The notes beneath the pieces are model-generated. The model was given only the letters and a program-made list of their open reading frames with translations, was not told the DNA's origin and made no database searches. Of a stretch of DNA of 64,000 nt, positions 16,924 to 24,030 are shown in pieces. Source of the DNA: CAIUSP01 sp964594365 (GTDB lineage: Bacteria > Actinomycetota > Thermoleophilia > Solirubrobacterales > 70-9); NCBI GenBank assembly GCA_964594365.1, contig CAZQMB010000005.1, forward strand, positions 1 to 64,000. The letters run 5' to 3'. Position 1 is the stretch's first letter; each line of letters starts with the position of its first letter. A program made the translations under genes and the position numbers.

Positions 16924-17610
16924 GTGAACGGAGCGCGCCAACCAGAGACGACGGCAGTCCGTTCTCGGAGGCTCTGGCTCGGGTTGGCTCTCACGGGGGC
17001 ACTCACTCTGTCCATTGCCGGATGTGGCTCCAGCGGAGAGCGCCAGGACGCCGACGAACCCAGCGGAGAGTTCCCGGTCGAAGTGCTCGAGGTGAAGTTG
17101 CCGGAGAGGCAGAAGCTCGCCGAGACCTCCAACCTCGTGCTCGAGGTCCGCAACTCCGGCTCGGAGACGATCCCCGATCTGGCGGTGACTATCAACACCC
17201 GCGCCTCCGACCTGACTGCCGACGAGGCAGGAATCGCCAACGGCTCCTTCTCGATCAGGACCGACCGCGAGGACGTTGCGGTCAAGACACGCCCCGTCTG
17301 GATCCTCAATGCCGACTGGCCGAAACTGAACGGCAGCGACACCTCTGCGGGAGCGCAACGGGCCCAGACCAACACCTACGCCTTCGGAGAACTCGCGGCG
17401 GGAGAGACGGCCACGATGACCTGGAACCTGAACGCGGTGGAGACCGGCACCTACACGGTCGCGTGGGTGCTCTCGGCTGGACTCGACGGGAAGGCCCAGG
17501 CGGTCGACGCGGCAGGAGGGCCGGTACAGGGAGAGATCACGGTCGAGATCAGCGGCAAGCCGGCGAAGCTCCGAGTCGACGCTCAGGGCAACGTAGTACC
17601 GGTACCTTAG
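16924..17610 (+). CDS. Secreted lipoprotein with CARDB-like beta domain
   Basis: 228-residue lipoprotein. A basic N-terminus is followed by the hydrophobic stretch LALTGALTLSIAGC with the lipidated Cys at 34. The mature part is beta-rich: LVLEVRNSGSETIPDLAVTI and later YAFGELAAGETATMTWNL resemble CARDB/DUF11-like domains that mediate adhesion or assembly at the surface. A start at ATG 16912 is also possible. It is divergent from the MlaE operon and is followed after 24 bases by two sugar-dehydrogenase-like genes in the same direction. Its function is unknown. Confidence 0.78.
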   Translation: MNGARQPETTAVRSRRLWLGLALTGALTLSIAGCGSSGERQDADEPSGEFPVEVLEVKLPERQKLAETSNLVLEVRNSGSETIPDLAVTINTRASDLTADEAGIANGSFSIRTDREDVAVKTRPVWILNADWPKLNGSDTSAGAQRAQTNTYAFGELAAGETATMTWNLNAVETGTYTVAWVLSAGLDGKAQAVDAAGGPVQGEITVEISGKPAKLRVDAQGNVVPVP

Positions 17611-17634
17611 GCAGCGCGGGGTGTTGAAGAGGCG

Positions 17635-18822
17635 ATGAACGAGATCCAGCCCTGCTGCAGGCCGACACTCCCTCTCCCGATCTTCCTGCTGACCCTTGCG
17701 GTGGGAGCCATCATCGGTCTGGTGATCTCCTTCACTGCCGGAGGTCCGGGGCAGGAGGCAGCCCAGGCAGCCGGATCACTTCACCTCAAGCGCATCGGCA
17801 ACTTCCAGGGACCCGTCTACGTGACCCAGCCGCCACAGGGCGGAAATGTCTACGTGGTCGAGCGCAGAGGGCGGGTGCGGATCGTCCGCAAGGGCAAGAC
17901 CGTCCAGCGCCCGCTCTTCGACATCTCCGGGCGCGTTGAGACGGGCAATCTGGAGCAGGGATTGCTCTCGATCGCGTTTGCGCCTGACTTCCGCACCTCG
18001 AGGCTGCTCTACGCGTATTACACGACCAAGTCCGGCGACCAGCTGGTGGTCGAGATGCGCGCCAACAACCGAGCCACCCGAACGGTCGGGGCTCCGCGTG
18101 AGGTGCTCCGGATGAGCGACCCCGGGGTGAGCCACAACGGAGGCCAGCTGCAGTTCGGCCCCGATGGCCTGCTCTACATCGGAACGGGTGACGGCGACGC
18201 CCCCGGAGACCCACTCCGCACCGCACAGGATCTCGACAGCCTGCTCGGGAAGATCCTGAGGATCGATCCCCGGCCCTCCGGAGGCGACCCCTACTCCTCC
18301 CCAGCCTCGAACCCGTTCGTCGGAACCGCGGGTAGGGATGAGATCTTCGCTTACGGTCTGCGCAACCCCTGGCGTTTCAGTTTCGAGCCAAAACGGGATC
18401 TGATCGCGATAGGTGATGTCGGCCAGAACGAATTCGAAGAGGTCAACGTGCTCGCGCGGACGAGCGCGAAAGGCGGGAACTTCGGCTGGTCGGCTTACGA
18501 GGCGTTGAGCAGGTTCAACCTCGACCAGACGGCTCCGGATCGGATCGATCCGGTCGTGTCGTACGACCACGACAACGGCTGCTCGGTCACCGGTGGTTAC
18601 TTCGTCAGCGATCCCGAGCTGCCGGCGCTGCGTAATCGATACCTCTACGCCGACCTCTGCACCACCAGGATCCGAAGCTTCAAGTTCTCAAACGGATCGG
18701 TCGACGAGGCCCGTACCGAGGATCTGAGCGCCGGACAGGTGGTCTCCTTCGGGCGGGGCTCGAAGGGTCAGATCTGGATCGCATCGATCACCGGGCCGGT
18801 CTACCGGATCAAGCAGGGCTGA
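17635..18822 (+). CDS. PQQ-type sugar dehydrogenase-like beta-propeller
   Basis: 395-residue protein of the glucose/sorbosone dehydrogenase (GSDH) family. A membrane anchor or uncleaved signal is at about 13-36, then a six-bladed propeller outside the cell. Family hallmarks are EQGLLSIAFAPDF at about 104-116, HNGGQLQFGPDGLLY at about 164-178 (with the catalytic-type His), GKILRIDP, and GLRNPWRFSF at about 240-249. These enzymes oxidise sugars with PQQ, although many bacterial members have no proven activity. No pqq genes are in the window. A second paralogue follows. Confidence 0.85.
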   Translation: MNEIQPCCRPTLPLPIFLLTLAVGAIIGLVISFTAGGPGQEAAQAAGSLHLKRIGNFQGPVYVTQPPQGGNVYVVERRGRVRIVRKGKTVQRPLFDISGRVETGNLEQGLLSIAFAPDFRTSRLLYAYYTTKSGDQLVVEMRANNRATRTVGAPREVLRMSDPGVSHNGGQLQFGPDGLLYIGTGDGDAPGDPLRTAQDLDSLLGKILRIDPRPSGGDPYSSPASNPFVGTAGRDEIFAYGLRNPWRFSFEPKRDLIAIGDVGQNEFEEVNVLARTSAKGGNFGWSAYEALSRFNLDQTAPDRIDPVVSYDHDNGCSVTGGYFVSDPELPALRNRYLYADLCTTRIRSFKFSNGSVDEARTEDLSAGQVVSFGRGSKGQIWIASITGPVYRIKQG

Positions 18823-18838
18823 ACAGTCAGCGGGTGTC

Positions 18839-18852
18839 TCCCCGATTGGGGA
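18839..18852. other. Small hairpin between paralogous dehydrogenase genes
   Basis: TCCCC-GATT-GGGGA inverted repeat in the 47-base gap between the two propeller genes. No T-tract follows. It could be a weak terminator, an mRNA stabiliser or chance. Confidence 0.35.
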
Positions 18853-18869
18853 AACTGCCTGCTCACGCA

Positions 18870-20288
18870 ATGACCGAGCGCAGGAAGAAACCCGCATCCG
18901 GCAAGGGAAGGCGTCCCGCATCGAGGACGAAGTCCCGGCGAGCCAACTCTGCCGGCAGAACCAGCACGAGCAGGGGCGGCAGGTCGACTGCGCGACGCCG
19001 GCCTTCGAGCCGACGCAAGCCGACCGGTTGGCTCGACAGGGCGCGACTCTGGGTAACGGCCACGGCGAAGGATCTGCGAAGCCCGACCCGCAAGCAGCTG
19101 GAGTTCGCCGGTCTGATCCTGCTGGTGTTGATCCTGGGAATCACGGGGATCGTGGTTCGGGCCACCCGGGAGGGCGGCACCAAGGTGATGGCTCTCGAGA
19201 AGGTCGGGAACTTCGACGAGCCCGTCGGAATCGTCCAGCCCCCCGGGCGCAGTCAACTCGTCGTGGTCGAGAAGGCCGGTGAACTCAGGGTGTTCGACGA
19301 TGGCGTGACCCTCGCCGAGCCGATGCTCGACATCCGGAAGCTGGTCAAGACCACGGGACGAGGTGGCGAACAGGGGATGCTTTCGGTCGCATTCCCTGCC
19401 GACTTCGCCCGGACCGATCGCTACTACGTCTCGTTCACCGATCGTCGGGACGACCTCCGGATCTTCGAATACCGGGTCCGCGACTCCGGGGAGCTGGTCA
19501 CCGAACCCGGTAGCGGAAGGGAGATCCTGACCGTGCCGCAGCCGACCCCCCAGCACCACTCGGGACACCTCGAGTTCGGCCCGGACGGCTTCCTCTACAT
19601 CGGCTCAGGCGACGGAAGTCCGTCGGGAGATCCGGCGAACGTCTCCCAGGATCGGCGGAGCCTACTCGGGAAACTGCTGCGGATCGACCCCTCGCGCACG
19701 ACCGGGCGCAAGGGGAAGGGCAACTGGCGGGCCTACCGATCGCCCAAGAGCAACCCGTACGTGGGGGTTCCAGGAAGAGACGAGATCTACTCGCTCGGGC
19801 TGAGGAACCCTTGGTCGTTCACCTTCGATCGCTCCACCGGAGCGCTGGTGGTAGGCGACGTGGGCAACTCGAGATTCGAGGAGGTCAACTACCTCCCGGC
19901 TGGGGGAGGTCTCGGAGCGAACTTCGGCTGGGCAGCGTATGAGGGAACCGCCGTGTTCAAGGGAGGCGTGGCGAAATCCCGGACCGTGACACCGGCCGTC
20001 GTCTACCCGCACGGCCCTGCCTGCTCGGTCATCGGTGGATATGTGGTGCGCGACCCCAGGCTCTCTCGGATAGCGGGTCCAGAGGTGGTCGGCTCGGTCG
20101 TCTTCGGCGATTTCTGCACGGGAAAGGTCTACGCATTCGTGCCGAGATTCGGCCCGGCGAAGAAGGTCCAGGGACTGAGGTTCAGGATCCGTGGACTCGC
20201 GGGGTTCGGACAGGATCGAGCCGGAAGGATCTACCTGATCTCGCTCGAAGGCGGGATCTGGAGACTGACCTCGAAGCGGAAGGGCTGA
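18870..20288 (+). CDS. PQQ-type sugar dehydrogenase-like protein with basic tail
   Basis: 472-residue paralogue of the preceding gene. Its N-terminal 50 residues are almost entirely Arg, Lys, Ser, Thr, Gly and Ala (for example RRKKPASGKGRRPASRTKSR). A membrane helix follows at about 84-102, then the GSDH propeller with EQGMLSVAFPADF, HHSGHLEFGPDGFLY and GLRNPWSFTF. The topology implied is a basic cytoplasmic tail and an external propeller. The ATG at 18870 lacks a ribosome site, and the frame is open from 18834. Catalytic activity and cofactor are unproven. Confidence 0.85.
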   Translation: MTERRKKPASGKGRRPASRTKSRRANSAGRTSTSRGGRSTARRRPSSRRKPTGWLDRARLWVTATAKDLRSPTRKQLEFAGLILLVLILGITGIVVRATREGGTKVMALEKVGNFDEPVGIVQPPGRSQLVVVEKAGELRVFDDGVTLAEPMLDIRKLVKTTGRGGEQGMLSVAFPADFARTDRYYVSFTDRRDDLRIFEYRVRDSGELVTEPGSGREILTVPQPTPQHHSGHLEFGPDGFLYIGSGDGSPSGDPANVSQDRRSLLGKLLRIDPSRTTGRKGKGNWRAYRSPKSNPYVGVPGRDEIYSLGLRNPWSFTFDRSTGALVVGDVGNSRFEEVNYLPAGGGLGANFGWAAYEGTAVFKGGVAKSRTVTPAVVYPHGPACSVIGGYVVRDPRLSRIAGPEVVGSVVFGDFCTGKVYAFVPRFGPAKKVQGLRFRIRGLAGFGQDRAGRIYLISLEGGIWRLTSKRKG

Positions 20289-20297
20289 GAACAGCCC
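20282..20297. terminator. Possible weak terminator hairpin
   Basis: GGGCTG-AGAA-CAGCCC spans the stop codon of the dehydrogenase gene, in the region convergent with the PII gene. There is no T-tract. Confidence 0.35.
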
Positions 20298-20363
20298 CTC
20301 CGCGCGCAGTCAGGAGTTCGGTCCGGCACCGGCAGGTGATCCCCTGCGCCCGGCTCGAGAGGC

Positions 20364-20738
20364 TCAGTCGGGCATCTCCGATTCCTCGTGGGCCTGGAGG
20401 ACCTCCTCGCCGCTCTCGCCGGTCCTGATCCGGATCGCATCCTCGACCGGCAGGATGAAGATCTTGCCGTCGCCGACCTCTCCGGTCTGGGCGTGAGCGA
20501 GGATCGAGTCCACCACCGTCTTGACGTCACCGTCCGAGACCACGCACTCGATCTTCAACTTCGGCCGGACGTTCACCTCGAGCGTGGATCCCCGGTATGT
20601 CTCCACCACGCCCTTCTGCCTGCCGGAGCCTTTCACCTCAGTGATGGAGAGAGAGGGGAAGCCCTTGTCTAGCAATTCGGTCCTGATCGGCTCGAATGAC
20701 TCGTGGCGAATGAACGCTTCGATCTTCTTCATCGTCAT
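20364..20738 (-). CDS. glnK: PII nitrogen-regulatory protein (GlnK-type)
   Basis: 124-residue PII signal protein that senses ATP/ADP and 2-oxoglutarate and gates ammonium channels. The T-loop reads GRQKGVVETYRGSTLEVNVR at 39-58, and the B-loop HAQTGEVGDGKIF follows. The tyrosine modified in many bacteria (Y51 of E. coli) aligns with Leu53, so uridylylation or adenylylation at that site is not possible; the Y46 equivalent is present. The ATG at 20738 overlaps the amt stop (ATGA); MKK at 20732 is an alternative start. Pairing with Amt supports a channel-gating role. Confidence 0.93.
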   Translation of the reverse strand: MTMKKIEAFIRHESFEPIRTELLDKGFPSLSITEVKGSGRQKGVVETYRGSTLEVNVRPKLKIECVVSDGDVKTVVDSILAHAQTGEVGDGKIFILPVEDAIRIRTGESGEEVLQAHEESEMPD

Positions 20739-22159
20739 GCCGCCTTTCCGGTGATGTTGCTTGCCTTGGATGTAGGCGCATCCGCCACCATCGCGACCGG
20801 TGTTCCCGCGACGTGCGGAGAGTGATCGCCCACGGGGTACTCAGGCTGGGGGATGAACGCCTCCGGATATCCGTACATCCCATGCGAGGAGATGTCCAGA
20901 CCGCTCTCCTCCTCACCCTCGTCGACTCTGAGACCGATCGTACGCTTGATCGCCCAGAAAGCCGCCATCGAGAGGGCGAACACGACCAGGAAGGTCCCGA
21001 CCACACCGACCGCCTGGACACCGAGCTGACCGAAACCGGCGCTGACCGACTCGTCGCCGAACAGGCCGTACCAGACACCTGCGCTGGCGGTGTCACCTAC
21101 GAGGCGCGGCGAGGCGAACAGTCCCACCGCGAGGGTTCCCCAGATCCCCGCAAGCCCGTGAGCGGAGAGCGCCCCGACCGGATCGTCGAGCCGCTTCTCG
21201 ATCTGGAGGACTCCGACCACCACCACGATCCCCGCGATGAAGCCGATGATCGGGGCGGCCCAGTACTCGACGTAACCGCAACCCGCGGTGATGCCGACGA
21301 GGCCCGCGATGGCACCGTTACCCGCCATACCGACGTCGACCGTCTTGGTCAGCAGCCAGCAGGTGATCAGCGCACCGAGTACGCCCGCAGCAGCGCCGAG
21401 CTGGGTGTTCAGCGCTACCTCGGCGAAGAAGACACCGTCGGTGACCAGGGCGGATCCACCGTTGAATCCGAACCAGCCGATCCAGAGAAGCATCACGCCC
21501 AGGCCCACCAGCGGCATCGAGTGCCCCGGGATCGCCCGGGGCGAGCCGTCGGGCCCGTACTTGCCCTTCCGTGATCCGAGCAGGAGCAGGGCAGCGAATG
21601 CGGCGGTGGCCCCGGTCAGGTGGACCACGGAGGACCCGGCGAAGTCGAGTACCTCCTTGCCGCCCACGTCATCCAGCAATCCGAAACCGGACCAGACGCT
21701 GTGCGCGATCAAGGGATAGATCAGGGCCCCGAAGATGACGGCGAAGATCGCATAGGGCGCGAACTTGATCCGCTCCAGGGTGGTGCCCCAGACGATCGCC
21801 AGAGAGACCGCGCAGAAGGCGAGGCCGAAGAGGAAGCTGTTGGCGGCGACACCGTCGTTGGTCACCTCTCCAACCTGCTGGCCGAAGTGGAAGAAGAAGC
21901 CTTGATCGCCGAATACCGCACCTCCAGATGCGGAATTCACCGCATAGCCGACCGCCCACCAGCTCAAGGTCACGACCGCGAAATTGACCAGGATCTTCCC
22001 GACTCCAGTTCCCGCGTTCTTGCGTCGGGAGAAGCCGATCTCGAGGAACATGAACCCCGCCTGCATGAGGAAGACGAGGATGCAGGAAACGATGATCCAG
22101 AGGTTGTCCAACTCGATATCGAGATTCACAACCTGCTTGCCCACCTCAGCCGATGTCAT
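20735..22159 (-). CDS. amt: Ammonium transporter Amt
   Basis: 474-residue ammonium channel with about 11 hydrophobic segments. The two conserved pore histidines are seen in AGSSVVHLTGA and in LDDPVGALSAHGLAG. The C-terminal tail (about 415-474) is cytoplasmic and includes GLDISSHGMYGYPEAF, the region PII contacts. A strong AAAAGGAGG precedes the ATG at 22159. The gene is translationally coupled to glnK. The 197 bases separating it from the divergent aldehyde dehydrogenase hold no GlnR box that I could recognise. Confidence 0.95.
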   Translation of the reverse strand: MTSAEVGKQVVNLDIELDNLWIIVSCILVFLMQAGFMFLEIGFSRRKNAGTGVGKILVNFAVVTLSWWAVGYAVNSASGGAVFGDQGFFFHFGQQVGEVTNDGVAANSFLFGLAFCAVSLAIVWGTTLERIKFAPYAIFAVIFGALIYPLIAHSVWSGFGLLDDVGGKEVLDFAGSSVVHLTGATAAFAALLLLGSRKGKYGPDGSPRAIPGHSMPLVGLGVMLLWIGWFGFNGGSALVTDGVFFAEVALNTQLGAAAGVLGALITCWLLTKTVDVGMAGNGAIAGLVGITAGCGYVEYWAAPIIGFIAGIVVVVGVLQIEKRLDDPVGALSAHGLAGIWGTLAVGLFASPRLVGDTASAGVWYGLFGDESVSAGFGQLGVQAVGVVGTFLVVFALSMAAFWAIKRTIGLRVDEGEEESGLDISSHGMYGYPEAFIPQPEYPVGDHSPHVAGTPVAMVADAPTSKASNITGKAA

Positions 22160-22356
22160 CCACGAGCCTCCTTTTCAGCGTATGCCGTGTCGTTGCCGGA
22201 TTACCTGATCTCCAGTCGCGGACGGTATTGAGGGGCCGCGCCTGTCGATATGGACGCATGTCGGAAATCCCGTCCTGACGATTGTCCGAAGTGAAACCAC
22301 GCCTGAACATGCGATCGAGGCGTGAGGGGTGACACACAGTGGCCAGAGAGGACGAT

Positions 22357-24003
22357 ATGGTCAGCACGGTGACGGGGCCGACCCGGCCCCCTTCGGCAGC
22401 AGCGCCAACGAGAGGAGAGAGAGTGGAGACCTCAACGACCAGCACCGGTGCCTCATCCGGGCAAGCCCATGGAGGAAATGGGACCTCGTCCGCAGCGACA
22501 CAGATCGAGGTCCACAAACCCACCGACGGAACGCTGATCGGAACCGTCCCGCTCGACGATCGGGAGGCAGTCGAGGCAGCGGTCGCTCGGGTCCGCGCCA
22601 ATCAGCCGGCCTGGGAAGCCCTCGGGATCAAGGGTCGACGGAAGTACCTGTTCCAGCTACGGGACTGGCTGCTCGATCACGAGGACGAGATCGCCGACCT
22701 GATGCAGGCCGAGACCGGCAAGGTGAGAGCCGATGCAAGCAGCGAGACCGTCTACCTCGCCGATCTGATCAATTTCTACGGCAAGAAGGCGAAGAAGTTC
22801 ATCGGAGAGGAGAAGGTCTCAGCCCCTTCACCCCTGATGAGCGTCAAGAAGCTGAGGGTCCAACACCGCCCTTACGGAGTGGCGGGCGTAATCAGCCCTT
22901 GGAACTTCCCGTTGATCCTCTCTCTGGGTGACGCCATCCCCGCCCTGATCGCGGGATGCGCGGTGGTGATCAAGCCTTCCGAACTCACTCCTCTGGCTCT
23001 CCAGCGAGTGCTGAAGGCCTGGAAGGAAGAGATCGGTGCTCCGGACGTGCTCGAGGTGGTGAACGGGTTCGGCGAGACCGGTTCGGCTCTGGTGGACGAG
23101 GTCGACTTCGTGCAGTTCACCGGTTCGGACAGGACCGGAAAGAAGGTGATGGCTCAAGCGGCAGAGAAGTTGACTCCCGTCTCGCTCGAACTGGGCGGAA
23201 ACGACGCGATGATCGTGCTCGACTCAGCCAAACTCGACCGCGCGGTCAACGCCGCCGCATGGGGATCGTTCCTGAATACCGGCCAGGTCTGTATGTCGGT
23301 GGAGCGAATCTTCGTGGCCGATGCCCTCTACGACGAGTTCGTCGAGAAGCTGGCCAAGGAGGTGAACGAGCTCCGGCAGGGCGAGGACGATACGGAATAC
23401 GGCGCCGAGGTGGGCGCTATGACCTTCGCCCCGCAGATCGACATCTGCACCGATCACATCGAGGACGCGAGGAAGAAGGGCGCGCGGATCCTCACCGGTG
23501 GAGAGGGACGCGAGGACCGGCCGGGACAATGGCTCAGACCGACCGTGATCGCGGACGCCTCACCGGAGATGGAGGTCGTCAAGGAAGAGTCGTTCGGACC
23601 GGTCGTGGCAGTGATGAAGGTCCGGGACGCGGACGAGGCAGTCGAGCGAGCCAACTCGAGCAGACACGGGCTGACCGGTTACGTCTTCGGCAAGCGGTCA
23701 GAGGCCGAAGCAGTCGCGAGACGCCTCGAGGTCGGAGCTGCCTGCGTCAACGACGTCCTGATCAACTTCCTCAATCCCGCCATTCCGATGGGCGGCTGGA
23801 AGGACAGCGGTATCGGCTTCCGGCACGGGGCGTTCGGAATCAAGAAGTTCGTGCGCTCGGAATCGCTGGTCGTCAACCGCTTCGGTCAGGGGCCAGGCAG
23901 GGACCCGTTCTTCTTCCCTTACACGCCGGAGCGAAGGGCGCTGGTCAACCGGATGTTCCGGTTCTTCAATGCTCGGGATCTGCGTCGCAAGCTCGGCAGG
24001 TAG
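22357..24003 (+). CDS. NAD(P)-dependent aldehyde dehydrogenase
   Basis: 548-residue aldehyde dehydrogenase of the succinate-semialdehyde/general ALDH superfamily. It has the oxyanion Asn in ISPWNFPL (about 183), catalytic Glu in LELGGND (about 278), and catalytic Cys in NTGQVCMS (about 312). The ATG at 22357 is chosen because AGAGAGGAC lies just upstream; a GTG at 22339 is also in frame. The first 45 residues are low-complexity Thr, Ser, Gly and Ala, longer than usual. The C-terminus also extends about 40 residues past the normal end (FFFPYTPERRALVNRM). The substrate cannot be assigned. Confidence 0.88.
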   Translation: MVSTVTGPTRPPSAAAPTRGERVETSTTSTGASSGQAHGGNGTSSAATQIEVHKPTDGTLIGTVPLDDREAVEAAVARVRANQPAWEALGIKGRRKYLFQLRDWLLDHEDEIADLMQAETGKVRADASSETVYLADLINFYGKKAKKFIGEEKVSAPSPLMSVKKLRVQHRPYGVAGVISPWNFPLILSLGDAIPALIAGCAVVIKPSELTPLALQRVLKAWKEEIGAPDVLEVVNGFGETGSALVDEVDFVQFTGSDRTGKKVMAQAAEKLTPVSLELGGNDAMIVLDSAKLDRAVNAAAWGSFLNTGQVCMSVERIFVADALYDEFVEKLAKEVNELRQGEDDTEYGAEVGAMTFAPQIDICTDHIEDARKKGARILTGGEGREDRPGQWLRPTVIADASPEMEVVKEESFGPVVAVMKVRDADEAVERANSSRHGLTGYVFGKRSEAEAVARRLEVGAACVNDVLINFLNPAIPMGGWKDSGIGFRHGAFGIKKFVRSESLVVNRFGQGPGRDPFFFPYTPERRALVNRMFRFFNARDLRRKLGR

Positions 24004-24030
24004 TCAGCTCTAACCGAGGGCGGGAGAAGC

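Noticed and set aside
22160..22356. GlnR box in the amt upstream region
   Set aside because: A GTAAT...GGCAAC stretch was examined, but it does not match the paired GTnAC-n6-GAAAC pattern well enough.
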